This document shows, one piece after another, positions 14,519 through 23,771 of a stretch of 64,000 nt of DNA. The notes under the pieces are model-generated. The model did no database searches, was not told the DNA's origin, and was given only the letters and a program-made list of their open reading frames with translations. The DNA lies in the NCBI RefSeq assembly GCF_002245655.1, contig NZ_NOIH01000012.1:1-64000 (forward strand). Direction: 5' to 3'. Origin of the DNA: Thauera propionica (GTDB taxonomy: Bacteria > Pseudomonadota > Gammaproteobacteria > Burkholderiales > Rhodocyclaceae). Each line of letters begins with the position of its first letter. The stretch's first letter is position 1. A program made the translations under genes and the position numbers.

Positions 14519-16777
14519 ATGTCCCAGGCTACGCTGAACACGCCGCCCGAAGCCTCCGGCGCGGTGGCAACCGAATCTCTTGAACTGGCCATCGGCGGCA
14601 TGACCTGCGCTGCCTGCTCGACGCGGCTGGAGAAGGTGCTGAACCGTCTGCCGGGCGTGCAGGCGAGCGTCAATCTGGCCACCGAGCGCGCCACGTTGCG
14701 CTTCGCGCCCGGCGCGCTGACGCTGGCGCAGGCCACGGCCGCGGTCGAACGCGCGGGTTTCCAGGCCAGCGACGCGCGCCAGCTGGCGCGTGAGGCCGAG
14801 CGCGCCCGCCACCAGGCCGAGTGGCGGGTGGAACTGCGCCACTTCTGGATCGCGGCGGTGCTGAGCCTGCCGCTGGCGGCGCAGATGCCGGCGATGTTCG
14901 GCCTGTGGCCCGGCGGCGAGGTGCATCACGATCTGGTGCCGCGCTGGCTGCAACTGCTGCTGGCGACGCCGGTGCAGTTCTGGATCGGCGCCCGCTTCTA
15001 TCGCGGCGCCTGGGCCTCGCTGCGCGGCGGCGGCGCCAACATGGACGTGCTGGTCGCGCTCGGCACCTCGATGGCCTACTTCTACAGCCTTGTTGTCACG
15101 CTGGCCAACCGCCACGACCTGCATGTGTATTTCGAGGCCTCGGCGATGATCATCACGCTGGTGCTGCTCGGCAAGCTGATGGAGGCGCGCGCCAAGGCCC
15201 GCACCACGGCCGCGCTCGATGCGCTGCTGCGCTTGCAGCCGAAGATGGCGCTTGTCGAGCGCGACGGCGAGCTCGTCGAGGTGCCCGTCGAGTCGCTGCA
15301 ACCGGGCGATCTGTTCGTGCTGCGTCCGGGCGATGCGGTGCCGGTCGATGGTGTCGTCGAGCAGGGCGAGTCGGCGGTCAACGAGGCGATGCTGACCGGC
15401 GAGAGCCTGCCGATCGACAAGCAGGCGGGCGATACGGTGTTCGCGGCCACTCTCAATGGCAACGGCCTGCTGCGCTGCCGTGCCACCGGCGTCGGGGCGC
15501 AGACGCTGCTGGCGGGTATCATCCGCCTGGTCGAGCAGGCGCAGGGCTCGAAGGCGCCGGTGCAGCGCCTGGCCGATCGCATCGCGGCGGTGTTCGTGCC
15601 GGTCGTGGTCGCCATCGCACTGCTGACCTTCGCCGGCTGGTGGCTGGCGAGCGGCGACTTCCAGCAGGCGCTGATCAACGCCGTGGCGGTGCTGGTCATC
15701 GCCTGCCCGTGCGCGCTGGGGCTGGCGACGCCGACGGCGATCATGGTCGGCACCGGCCAGGGCGCGCGAGCCGGCATGCTGGTGAAGAACGCAGAGGCGC
15801 TGGAACTGGCCGAGCGTATCGGCGTGCTGGCGGTGGACAAGACCGGTACCTTGACCGAAGGCCTGCCGGCCGTCACCGACGTGGTGCCGGCGGCCGACTG
15901 GACGCGCGAGCGCCTGCTGGCGGTGGCCGCTGCGCTCGAGCAGGGCAGCGGCCATCCCATTGCGACCGCCATCGTGGCCGCCGCCTGTGCCGACGCGATC
16001 GATCTGCCGGCGACCGAGGCGGTCAACGCCGTCGGCGGCATGGGCATCGAGGGGCGGATCCGGGGCGAAGCAGGTGTGCAGGCAGTGCTGCTCGGTTCGC
16101 CGCGTTTCCTGCTGGAGCGGGGCATCGGTCTGGCGGAGGCGGTCAGCGATGATCTCGCCGCCGCGGGCAAGACCTTGGTTGCGGTGGCGGTTGACGGCGT
16201 CTTCGCCGGACTCATCGGCGTGGCCGACCGGGTGCGCGAGGACTCGGCGGCGGCCGTTGCGCGGCTGCAGGCCAAGGGCGTACGTGTGGTGATGCTCACC
16301 GGCGACCATCCGGCCACGGCCGAAGCCATCGCCCGCCACACCGGGATCACCGACTGGCGTGCCGGCGTGCTGCCGGGCGACAAGGCCGCGGCGGTCGAGG
16401 CCTTGCGCCAGGCGGGGGACGACAAGCCGCTACGCGTGGGCATGGCGGGCGACGGCATCAACGATGCGCCGGCGCTCGCCGCGGCCGACGTCTCCTTCGC
16501 CATCGGCGTCGGTGCCGACGTCGCCGTGGAAGCGGCCGACATCACGCTGGTGCGCAACAGCCTGCATGGCGTGGCGGACGCGATTGACCTGTCGCGCGCA
16601 ACGCTGTCCAAGATCCGCCAGAACCTGTTCTTCGCCTTCATCTACAACGTGCTCGGCATCCCGCTCGCGGCGGCCGGCATGCTGAACCCGGTGATCGCCG
16701 GTGCGGCGATGGCGATGAGCTCGGTGTCGGTCGTCAGTAATTCGCTGCTCCTGCGCCGGTGGCGCGCGGGGCGCTAG
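14519..16777 (+). CDS. copA: Copper-exporting P1B-type ATPase (CopA)
   Basis: ATP-driven export of Cu(I) (or Ag(I)) from cytosol to periplasm. The 752 aa protein has one N-terminal heavy-metal domain with Cys30-Ala-Ala-Cys33 in GGMTCAACS. The membrane metal motif Cys396-Pro-Cys398 lies in VIACPCALGLATP. The phosphorylated Asp440 is in DKTGTLTEG, the HP motif is His479-Pro480 and the hinge GDGIND is at 644-649. The C-terminal membrane sequence SSVSVVSNSLLLRRW is typical of CopA. ATG 14519 is about 36 nt after the -10 element. With copZ it forms a copper export unit; it may also serve the cbb3 oxidase, as no ccoI is present. Confidence 0.93.
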   Translation: MSQATLNTPPEASGAVATESLELAIGGMTCAACSTRLEKVLNRLPGVQASVNLATERATLRFAPGALTLAQATAAVERAGFQASDARQLAREAERARHQAEWRVELRHFWIAAVLSLPLAAQMPAMFGLWPGGEVHHDLVPRWLQLLLATPVQFWIGARFYRGAWASLRGGGANMDVLVALGTSMAYFYSLVVTLANRHDLHVYFEASAMIITLVLLGKLMEARAKARTTAALDALLRLQPKMALVERDGELVEVPVESLQPGDLFVLRPGDAVPVDGVVEQGESAVNEAMLTGESLPIDKQAGDTVFAATLNGNGLLRCRATGVGAQTLLAGIIRLVEQAQGSKAPVQRLADRIAAVFVPVVVAIALLTFAGWWLASGDFQQALINAVAVLVIACPCALGLATPTAIMVGTGQGARAGMLVKNAEALELAERIGVLAVDKTGTLTEGLPAVTDVVPAADWTRERLLAVAAALEQGSGHPIATAIVAAACADAIDLPATEAVNAVGGMGIEGRIRGEAGVQAVLLGSPRFLLERGIGLAEAVSDDLAAAGKTLVAVAVDGVFAGLIGVADRVREDSAAAVARLQAKGVRVVMLTGDHPATAEAIARHTGITDWRAGVLPGDKAAAVEALRQAGDDKPLRVGMAGDGINDAPALAAADVSFAIGVGADVAVEAADITLVRNSLHGVADAIDLSRATLSKIRQNLFFAFIYNVLGIPLAAAGMLNPVIAGAAMAMSSVSVVSNSLLLRRWRAGR

Positions 16778-16810
16778 ACAATCCCTTTTTCGCCAAGGAG
16801 TGATACGCAA

Positions 16811-17020
16811 ATGAATGAAGTGACGATCAAGGTCGAAGGCATGAGCTGTGGCGGCTGCGTGAAGAACGTGACCGGTGTGCTGAAGGCGCTGCCCGGCGTG
16901 GCGGACGCGCAAGTGTCGCTGGCCGAGGCTTCGGCGACGGTTCGGTACGATCCGGCAAAGGTATCGGTGGCGGCGCTGCGCGAGGCCGTCGAGAACGCCG
17001 GCTTCGACTCCCCCGCCTGA
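16811..17020 (+). CDS. copZ: Heavy-metal-associated copper chaperone (CopZ-like)
   Basis: A 69 aa ferredoxin-like metallochaperone that would deliver Cu(I) to CopA. The metal site is Cys13-Gly-Gly-Cys16 in GMSCGGC. The remaining sequence, including the closing ENAGFDSPA, has the beta-alpha-beta-beta-alpha-beta pattern of HMA domains. A strong ribosome-binding site (AAGGAGTGA) precedes ATG 16811. It lies 33 nt after copA on the same strand and is probably in the same MerR-controlled transcript. Confidence 0.9.
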   Translation: MNEVTIKVEGMSCGGCVKNVTGVLKALPGVADAQVSLAEASATVRYDPAKVSVAALREAVENAGFDSPA

Positions 17021-17077
17021 GATTGGCCGCAGCGTGCAGGGGGCAATGATGCAGTGCAAGACATTGCGGTTTCCCCC

Positions 17078-17083
17078 TATAAT
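17078..17083 (+). promoter_or_regulatory. -10 element of the ppa promoter
   Basis: TATAAT is a perfect -10 hexamer 28 nt before the ppa start codon. The region 17 bp upstream offers only a weak -35 match. It implies that ppa has its own constitutive promoter, separate from copA-copZ. Confidence 0.6.
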
Positions 17084-17111
17084 CCGCGCACATTTTCCAC
17101 GGGAGGGAACC

Positions 17112-17639
17112 ATGGGTTTTGATCTGGTCAGCGCCGGCAAGGACGTGCCGAACGACATCAACGTCATCATCGAGATCTCCGCTCAGGGCGATCCGATCAA
17201 GTTCGAAGTGGACAAGGACAGCGGCGCCGTGTTCGTCGACCGCTTCATGGGCACCTCGATGCGTTACCCGCTGAACTACGGCTACGTGCCGCACACCATC
17301 GCCGGTGACGGCGATCCGGTGGACGTGCTGGTCGTCACCCCCTTCCCGCTGGCGCCGGGCGTCGTCATCCGCTGCCGCCCGGTCGGCGTGCTGAAGATGG
17401 AAGACGACGGCGGCGTCGACGCCAAGGTCGTGGCCGTGCCGGTGTCGAAGCTGACCCCGCTGTACGACAAGGTCCAGACCACCGACGACCTGCCCGAGTT
17501 GCTGATGAAGCAGACCGTGCACTTCTTCGAGCACTACAAGGATCTCGAGCCGGGCAAGTGGGTCAAGGTCCTGGGCTGGGGTACCGTCGAGGACGCCAAG
17601 GCCGAGATCGTCAACGGCCTGGCTGCCGCCAAGAAGTGA
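17112..17639 (+). CDS. ppa: Inorganic pyrophosphatase
   Basis: Soluble family I pyrophosphatase that hydrolyses PPi to phosphate and pulls biosynthetic reactions forward. The 175 aa protein contains the active-site signature in DGDPVDVLV and the acidic residues of the metal site, plus the conserved [15 protein letters not shown] and the C-terminal [20 protein letters not shown] 17112 follows GGGAGGGAACC and gives the usual N-terminus MGFDLVSAG; upstream in-frame ATGs would add an atypical extension across the promoter. It is followed by a strong intrinsic terminator. Confidence 0.96.
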   Translation: MGFDLVSAGKDVPNDINVIIEISAQGDPIKFEVDKDSGAVFVDRFMGTSMRYPLNYGYVPHTIAGDGDPVDVLVVTPFPLAPGVVIRCRPVGVLKMEDDGGVDAKVVAVPVSKLTPLYDKVQTTDDLPELLMKQTVHFFEHYKDLEPGKWVKVLGWGTVEDAKAEIVNGLAAAKK

Positions 17640-17693
17640 TCCGGATCGGATGATCCGCTCGTGGCGCCGGCAAGGGCGCCATGGAAGCCGGGA

Positions 17694-17721
17694 AACCGCG
17701 GAATGCTCCGCGGTTTTTTTT
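17694..17721 (+). terminator. Intrinsic terminator after ppa
   Basis: The stem AACCGCGGA (17694-17702) pairs with TCCGCGGTT (17707-17715) around ATGC. The T-run 17714-17721 follows. This is a classical Rho-independent terminator on the plus strand. Confidence 0.93.
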
Positions 17722-17853
17722 CGTCCGCGCGCGGCGCAGGTCTTTCCGCCGGGCGTGGCCGATCTACACTGGAAACGAACGCGCGCCGATTCGTTTCATT
17801 GCCTGCGCAAGGCCTATGCAGGGCGCGTACATCTGCTCACCGGGTGTCGCAAC

Positions 17854-20553
17854 ATGCGGATCCAGAGCCTCGCCGTGGAAGCGGCGCTTCGCAGCCTGAA
17901 CTCCACGCCCGGCGGCCTGACGGCCACGGAGGCGGCCCGTCGGCTGCTGGAGTACGGGCCGAACCGGGTCGAGCGGGTTGCCGCTGCACCCCTGCTGCAC
18001 CGCCTGGGGCGGGAGTTCACCCATTTCTTCGCACTCGTACTGTGGGCGGCTGCCGTGCTCGCCCTCAGCGCGGAATACTTCCAGCCGGGCGAAGGCATGG
18101 GGCGCCTTGGCATCGCGATCGTGGGCGTGATCGTGGTCAATGGGCTGTTCTCCTTCTGGCAGGAGTACAAGGCCGAGCGCGCGCTTGCCGCGCTGCGACA
18201 GTTGCTGCCGCCCAAGGTGACGGTGTGGCGGGATGGAGCAGCGACGCAACGGGCTGCCGACCTTCTGGTGCCGGGCGATGTCGTCTCGCTCGACGAGGGT
18301 GACCTGGTGCCGGCCGACTGCCGTGTCATCGATTCGCTCGGGCTGCGGGTGAATACCGCCACGGTCACCGGCGAGTCGCGTCCGCGGGCTTGCGAGGCCG
18401 CCCCCAGCCAGGAAGAGTCGCCCCTGTTCGCGCGCAACCTGCTGCTTGCGGGCACGGCGGTTGTATCCGGGCAGGGACGGGCGGTGGTGTTCGCCACCGG
18501 CATGCGTACCGAGTTCGGCCGCATCGCCCACCTGACGCAGTCGGCCGGGGAGGCGGTGTCGCCCCTGCAGCGGGAGATCGTCCGCCTGTCGCGCCTGGTC
18601 GCCGTGCTCGCATGCGGTCTTGGGGTGCTGTTCTTCTCCATCGGTCATGCGCTGGGGATGCCGTTCTGGGCGAACCTGCTGTTCGCGATCGGCATCATCG
18701 TGGCCAATGTGCCCGAAGGCCTGGCACCCACGGTGACGCTGGCGCTGGCCATGGCCACGCAGCGCATGGCGCGGCGCAATGCCTTGGTCCGGCATCTGCC
18801 GGCGGTCGAGGCGCTGGGCGCCGCTACCGTGATCTGCTGCGACAAGACCGGCACGCTGACGCAGAACCGCATGGCGGTGCGGCGGGTGTGGGTGGCCGGT
18901 GCGCTGCATGCGGCTGATGCCTTGCCGTCGACACCGATGGCCCGCGAGGCGCTGCAGGCGCTTGGAAGCAATGCGGCCATCTGCCACAACCTGGCGCCGA
19001 ACGTGTCGGGCGGGGAGGCACAGGGCGACCCGATGGAGGTCGCGCTGGCCGCATTCGGAGGGACGATCGTGGGTCGGGGGGAGTTGATGCATCGCATCGA
19101 CGAGATTCCCTTCGATAGCGATCGCAAGCGCATGTCGGTGATCTGCGACAGCCATGAGGGGGCAAGACTGTTCTGCAAGGGGGCGCCGGAGACGGTAATG
19201 CCCTGCTGCAATCGGGCGATGACCGCGCAGGGCGTGGTCGAGCTCGACGATGCCTTGCGCACGCGGCTGCTGGCCGCGCTGGAGGCGATGACCGACGCTG
19301 GACTGCGGGTGCTCGCCTTCGCCCATCGTAGTCTGCGTAGCGGAACAGGGTGGGCGGCGCGGGACGAGTCGGGACTCGTGCTCAGCGGCCTGATCGGACT
19401 CGAGGATCCGCCGCGCCCGCAGGTGCCCGCGGCGATCGCGCGCTGCGCCGACGCGGGGATCCGCGTCATCATGATCACTGGCGACCATTCGCACACGGCG
19501 CTGGCGATCGCGCGCGAGATCGGCCTGGTGAAGAGCGGGGCGCCGGCAGTGGTCAGCGGCGACAGCCTGCGGCGAATGTCCGAGACGCAGCTGCAGATCG
19601 CGCTCGATGCGCGCGAGATCCTGTTCGCGCGCGTGGCGGCCGAGCAGAAGATGCGCATCGTCGAGGCGCTGCAGCGCAAGGGCGAGGTCGTGGCCGTCAC
19701 CGGTGATGGCGTCAATGACGCCCCCGCGCTCAAGGTCGCCGACATCGGCATCGCGATGGGCCGCACGGGCACGGATGTCGCCAAGGCGGCGGCCGACGTC
19801 GTGCTGCTCGACGACAACTTTTCCACCATTGTCGATGCGATCGAGGAGGGGCGGGCGGTGTTCGACAACATCCGCAAGTTCCTGACCTACATCCTCAGTT
19901 CGAACATCCCCGAGATCGTCCCCTACCTGGCCTACGTGCTGTTCCGCATTCCCCTGCCGCTGACGATCATCCAGATCCTTGCCGTCGACCTCGGCACCGA
20001 CATCTTGCCGGCACTGGCACTGGGAGCGGAGAAGCCGGATCCGGACGTAATGCGCCGGCCACCACGACCACGCGGCGAACACCTGCTCTCCTGGGGGCTG
20101 CTCGCGCGGGCCTATCTGTTCCTCGGCCTGTTCGAGGCTGCGGCGGCCATGAGCGTGTTCTTCCTCGTGCTGGGCGATGGCGGTTGGCAGTACGGCGAAC
20201 TGCCTGGCGCGACCGATCCCGACTACCTGCGTGCCACCACCGCCTGCCTGGCGGCGATCGTCGCGATGCAGGTCATGAACCTGTTCCTCTGCCGCCACCC
20301 CACGCGCTCTAGCCTGTCGCCGGCGCTCGCCCGCAATCCCCTGCTGTGGGCCGGCATTGCGACCGAGGGGGCGCTGATCCTGTTCATCGTCTACACGCCG
20401 CTGGGCAACTGGCTGTTCGGCGCGTTGCCGCTTGCGCTCGAGCCCTGGCTGTACGTGCTGCCCTTCGCGCTGGCAATGTGGCTGGCGGACGAACTGCGCA
20501 AGCTGTGGTTGCGGCACCGTGCGCGGCGGCGCGGCGGAAGCGGGCAGGGCTGA
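17854..20553 (+). CDS. P2-type cation-transporting ATPase resembling Na+/K+-ATPase alpha subunits
   Basis: An 899 aa P-type ATPase with an N-terminal cation ATPase domain and the actuator motif TGES (172-175). It has the membrane motif PEGL (287-290), the phosphorylated Asp330 in CCDKTGTLTQNRM and the hinge GDGVND (617-622), then a six-span C-terminal domain. VPEGLAPTVTLALA, RHLPAVEALGAATVICCDKT and ILAVDLGTDILPALALG closely follow the pattern of P2C (Na+/K+, H+/K+) pumps rather than SERCA. The transported ion is unknown. ATG 17854 begins the conserved region; its ribosome-binding site is weak and upstream starts are possible. It stands alone after the ppa terminator. Confidence 0.85.
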   Translation: MRIQSLAVEAALRSLNSTPGGLTATEAARRLLEYGPNRVERVAAAPLLHRLGREFTHFFALVLWAAAVLALSAEYFQPGEGMGRLGIAIVGVIVVNGLFSFWQEYKAERALAALRQLLPPKVTVWRDGAATQRAADLLVPGDVVSLDEGDLVPADCRVIDSLGLRVNTATVTGESRPRACEAAPSQEESPLFARNLLLAGTAVVSGQGRAVVFATGMRTEFGRIAHLTQSAGEAVSPLQREIVRLSRLVAVLACGLGVLFFSIGHALGMPFWANLLFAIGIIVANVPEGLAPTVTLALAMATQRMARRNALVRHLPAVEALGAATVICCDKTGTLTQNRMAVRRVWVAGALHAADALPSTPMAREALQALGSNAAICHNLAPNVSGGEAQGDPMEVALAAFGGTIVGRGELMHRIDEIPFDSDRKRMSVICDSHEGARLFCKGAPETVMPCCNRAMTAQGVVELDDALRTRLLAALEAMTDAGLRVLAFAHRSLRSGTGWAARDESGLVLSGLIGLEDPPRPQVPAAIARCADAGIRVIMITGDHSHTALAIAREIGLVKSGAPAVVSGDSLRRMSETQLQIALDAREILFARVAAEQKMRIVEALQRKGEVVAVTGDGVNDAPALKVADIGIAMGRTGTDVAKAAADVVLLDDNFSTIVDAIEEGRAVFDNIRKFLTYILSSNIPEIVPYLAYVLFRIPLPLTIIQILAVDLGTDILPALALGAEKPDPDVMRRPPRPRGEHLLSWGLLARAYLFLGLFEAAAAMSVFFLVLGDGGWQYGELPGATDPDYLRATTACLAAIVAMQVMNLFLCRHPTRSSLSPALARNPLLWAGIATEGALILFIVYTPLGNWLFGALPLALEPWLYVLPFALAMWLADELRKLWLRHRARRRGGSGQG

Positions 20554-20589
20554 GCCTTCCGGCGTCCCCCGGTGCGAAGCGACGGACGC

Positions 20590-21369
20590 TCAGCCGGCCA
20601 GCGCCTTCATCCAGCCCAGCCCCGCGTGCGTCCCCGCCGCGGGCAGGTACTCGCAGCCGATCCAGCCGGTGTAGCCGATGCGGTCGATGTGGTGGAACAG
20701 CCAGGCGTAGTTGATCTCTCCGCTGCCCGGCTCGTGGCGGCCGGGCGTGTCGGCGATCTGGATGTGGGCGATGCGGGGGAGCTGGCGTTCGAGGGTGTTG
20801 GCCAGCTCGCCCTCCATGCGCTGCATGTGATAGACGTCGTACTGGATGAAGAGGTTGTCCGAACCGACCTCGTCGAGCAACGCGAGGGCCTGCGCAGTGC
20901 GATTGAGCTGGAAGCCCGGGATGTCGAAGGTGTTGATCGGCTCGACGAGCAGGCGGATGCCGGCGTCCTTGAGCCGGGCGGCGGCGAAGCGCAGATTGGC
21001 GACGAAGGTTTCGCGCACGGTGTCGGCTTCCGCGCCGGCTGGAGCGATGCCGGCGAGGCAGTTGAGCTGTCTGCAGCCGAAGGTGGTGGCGTATTCGATG
21101 GCGCGCCCGACGCCGTCCTGGAATTCGCCGATGCGGTCAGGATGGCAGGCGATGCCGCGCTCGCCGGCCTCCCAGTTGCCCGCCGGCAGGTTGTGCAGCA
21201 CCGGCACCAGGTCGTGGCGTTCCAGGCGTTCGGCGATCGCGTGGCGGTCGAAGGCGTACGGGAACTGGAACTCCACGCCGGCAAAGCCCGAATCGGCCGC
21301 GGCCTCGAAGCGGTCGAGAAAGGGCAGTTCGGTAAACAGCAGGCTGAGGTTGGCGTCGAACTTCGGCAT
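20590..21369 (-). CDS. hyi: Hydroxypyruvate isomerase family protein
   Basis: A 259 aa TIM-barrel isomerase related to Hyi/OtnI, which interconverts hydroxypyruvate and tartronate semialdehyde in glyoxylate use. The N-terminus MPKFDANLSLLFTELPFLDR, the metal-binding segments LLVEPINTFDIPGF and YDVYHMQRMEG, and HIQIADTPGRHEPG are characteristic. GGAGA precedes ATG 21369. It converges with the P-type ATPase gene. Glyoxylate is an end product of purine/ureide breakdown, so its place near guaD and xdhC fits purine catabolism, but gcl and glxR are not in the window. Confidence 0.88.
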   Translation of the reverse strand: MPKFDANLSLLFTELPFLDRFEAAADSGFAGVEFQFPYAFDRHAIAERLERHDLVPVLHNLPAGNWEAGERGIACHPDRIGEFQDGVGRAIEYATTFGCRQLNCLAGIAPAGAEADTVRETFVANLRFAAARLKDAGIRLLVEPINTFDIPGFQLNRTAQALALLDEVGSDNLFIQYDVYHMQRMEGELANTLERQLPRIAHIQIADTPGRHEPGSGEINYAWLFHHIDRIGYTGWIGCEYLPAAGTHAGLGWMKALAG

Positions 21370-21564
21370 CGGGTCGGTCTCCGGCTAGGGGGCCAATGAT
21401 AAACGCGACCGGCGGTCGCGAAGGTGGCCTCCGTGTCCGGCGCCGCCCGGTGCGGTGCGCAAAGCGCGCTAGACTATGCAGCCCCCACAGTGCAGTCCGG
21501 ACCGGTGCCGATCCTGCGCGCGGCCGCCGCAGGTCCCCCGCCCGTCGTCCGTCCAGCCATAACA

Positions 21565-22461
21565 ATGAATACCTCCCGCCCCGCCCCGATCGCCATCCTC
21601 GCCCTTGTCGTGCTGTCCCTGATCTGGGGCTACAACTGGGTGGTGATGAAGCAGGTCATGCAGTACGTCGATCCCTTCGATTTCACCGCGATCCGCACCC
21701 TGCTTGGGGCGGCGACGCTGTTCGTCGTGCTGGCGCTGCTGCGCAAGCCCTTGAAGATCGCGGCCGTGCCGCAGGTGCTGCTGCTGGGCATGCTGCAGAC
21801 CGGCGCCTTCACCATCCTGATCCAGTGGGCGCTGGTGGCCGGCGGCGCGGGCAAGACCGCGGTGCTGGTCTACACCATGCCGTTCTGGACCATCCCGATT
21901 GCCTGGTGGGTGCTGGGCGAGCGCGTGCGCGGCCTGCAGTGGCTGGCGGTGGCGATCGCCGCCTGCGGCCTGGTGCTGATCCTCGAGCCCTGGGCCCTGC
22001 GCGGCAGCCTGTTCAGCAACCTGCTCGCGATCGGCGCCGGCCTCGTCTGGGCGGCGTCCGCGGTGCAGGCCAAGCGCATGCGGCGCGACCACCAATACGA
22101 TCTGCTGGCGCTCACGGCGTGGCAGATGCTGTTCGGCGCGTTGGCCGTGTGCGTGGTCGCTGTCCTGCATCCGTCGCGGCCGATCGATCCGACGCCTTAC
22201 TTCTTTGGCGCGGTCGTGTTCAACGCGGTGTTCGCCACCGGCCTCGCGTGGCTGCTGTGGCTCTTCATCCTCAACAACCTGTCGGCCGGCATGGCAGGGC
22301 TGTCCGCGCTTGGCATCCCGATGATCGGCGTGCTGGCGGGCTGGATCGAACTTGGCGAACGACCTTCGACGGCCGAGTTCGCCGGCATGCTGCTGATTGG
22401 CGGCGCGCTGGCGCTCACCAGCGCGTGGACGGCCTGGCAGGCGCGGCGCCGCCCGCGCTAG
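21565..22461 (+). CDS. EamA/DMT-family transporter
   Basis: A 298 aa inner-membrane protein with ten predicted spans in two EamA repeats. SLIWGYNWVVMKQVM in the first helix and FALSP-like helix ends such as LGIPMIGVLAGWIELGE in the second repeat are typical of drug/metabolite transporters. ATG 21565 begins just before the first helix; the open frame upstream lacks family features. Its stop codon overlaps the guaD stop by 4 nt on the opposite strand. The substrate is unknown; a purine- or amino-acid-related metabolite is possible from context only. Confidence 0.87.
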   Translation: MNTSRPAPIAILALVVLSLIWGYNWVVMKQVMQYVDPFDFTAIRTLLGAATLFVVLALLRKPLKIAAVPQVLLLGMLQTGAFTILIQWALVAGGAGKTAVLVYTMPFWTIPIAWWVLGERVRGLQWLAVAIAACGLVLILEPWALRGSLFSNLLAIGAGLVWAASAVQAKRMRRDHQYDLLALTAWQMLFGALAVCVVAVLHPSRPIDPTPYFFGAVVFNAVFATGLAWLLWLFILNNLSAGMAGLSALGIPMIGVLAGWIELGERPSTAEFAGMLLIGGALALTSAWTAWQARRRPR

Positions 22462-23771
22462 CGACGCCAGGCCGGCACGCCCAGAACGTGGGTGGCGGCA
22501 ACAGCGCGGTCGTCACCCAGCATCATCAGCACGAACAGGCGCTCGTCCAGCGTCGGGCAGGCAGCGGTGCGGCGCGCCAGCAGCGGCGTGGCCTGCGGGT
22601 CGAGCACGACAAGGTCGGCCTCCTTGCCGGGCAGGAAGTTGCCGATCCGGTCCTCCAGGTAGAGGCTCTCGGCGCCGCCCAGCGTTGCAAGGTGGAAGGC
22701 GCTCTCGGCGGAGAGACGCTGGCCGTTGAGCTGCAGGACCTTGTACGCCTCATTCAGCGTCTGCAGCATCGAGAAGCTGGTCCCGGCGCCGACGTCGGTG
22801 CCGATACCGACGCGGATGCCCTGCGCACGCGCGCTCGCCAGGTCGAACAGGCCGGAGCCGAGGAAGAGATTGGACGTCGGGCAGAAGCTCATTGCGGTGC
22901 CGGTCGCGGCCATGCGCGCACGGTCGGTGTCGTCGAGCCAGATGCAGTGCGCGTAGACGCTGCGCGGGCCGAGCTGGCCGAAGCCGTCATAGACGTCGAG
23001 ATAGCTGCGCGCCTCGGGGTAGAGGCGGGCGATCCACTCGACCTCGCCACGGTTCTCGGCGACGTGCGACTGCAGGTAGAGCCCGGGATGATCGGCGAAC
23101 AAGCGCCCGGCGCGCGCCATCTGCCCGGGCGAGGAGGTGGCGGCGAAGCGCGGCGTCACCGCGTACAGCAGGCGGTCGCGGCCGTGCCAGCGCTCGACCA
23201 GGGCGCGTGATTCGGCATCGCCCGTATCGGCCGTGTCGCGCAGGAAATCCGGGCAGTTGCGGTCCATCAGCACCTTCCCGGTGATCAGCCGCATGCGCCG
23301 CTGCCGTGCCGCCTCGAACAGGGCGTCGGCCGAGGCGGCATGTACGGTGGCGAAGGCCATCGCTGTGGTTGTGCCGTTGCGCAGCAGTTCGTCGCAGAAG
23401 AAGCTGGCCACGGCCGCCGCGTGGGCCGGGTCGGCGAAGCGCGCTTCGGCGGGGAAGGTGTAGCGCTCCAGCCAGGCCAGCAACTGCTCGCCGTAGCTGG
23501 CGATGATGTCGGTCTGTGCGTAATGGATGTGGGTGTCCACGAAGCCGGGCAGGATCAGCTTGCCGCGATAGTCGTCGAGCACGACGTCGGACGGCAGCTT
23601 GGCCAGCATGTCCTCGGCCGGCCCGAGTTCGGCAACACGGCCGTCGCGGATCGCCAGGATGCCGTCGGCGAAGTGCTCGATCGCCGCCTCGCCGTGAATG
23701 GCCGGGTCGGACAGGAAGTGCAGGATCTCGCCGCGGACGGCGTGCAGGGGCAGGGGGGCAGGCAGGGTCAT
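22458..23771 (-). CDS. guaD: Guanine deaminase
   Basis: Amidohydrolase that converts guanine to xanthine and ammonia, feeding xanthine dehydrogenase. The 437 aa protein has the metal motif PGFVDTHIHYAQTD, the Zn/catalytic segments LQSHVAENRGEVEWI and SVYAHCIWLDD, the asparagine/serine motif SFCPTSNLFLGSG, and the aspartate in GIGTDVGAGTSFSML. Start ATG 23771 overlaps the xdhC stop by 4 nt, so xdhC and guaD are translationally coupled. Length and motifs are normal for bacterial GuaD. Confidence 0.95.
   Translation of the reverse strand: MTLPAPLPLHAVRGEILHFLSDPAIHGEAAIEHFADGILAIRDGRVAELGPAEDMLAKLPSDVVLDDYRGKLILPGFVDTHIHYAQTDIIASYGEQLLAWLERYTFPAEARFADPAHAAAVASFFCDELLRNGTTTAMAFATVHAASADALFEAARQRRMRLITGKVLMDRNCPDFLRDTADTGDAESRALVERWHGRDRLLYAVTPRFAATSSPGQMARAGRLFADHPGLYLQSHVAENRGEVEWIARLYPEARSYLDVYDGFGQLGPRSVYAHCIWLDDTDRARMAATGTAMSFCPTSNLFLGSGLFDLASARAQGIRVGIGTDVGAGTSFSMLQTLNEAYKVLQLNGQRLSAESAFHLATLGGAESLYLEDRIGNFLPGKEADLVVLDPQATPLLARRTAACPTLDERLFVLMMLGDDRAVAATHVLGVPAWRR

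Noticed and set aside
17764-20517. Long minus-strand open frame opposite the P2-type ATPase
   Set aside because: The plus-strand protein has a full set of P-type ATPase motifs, and the antisense frame has none and the same Arg/Gln/His-rich artefact composition.
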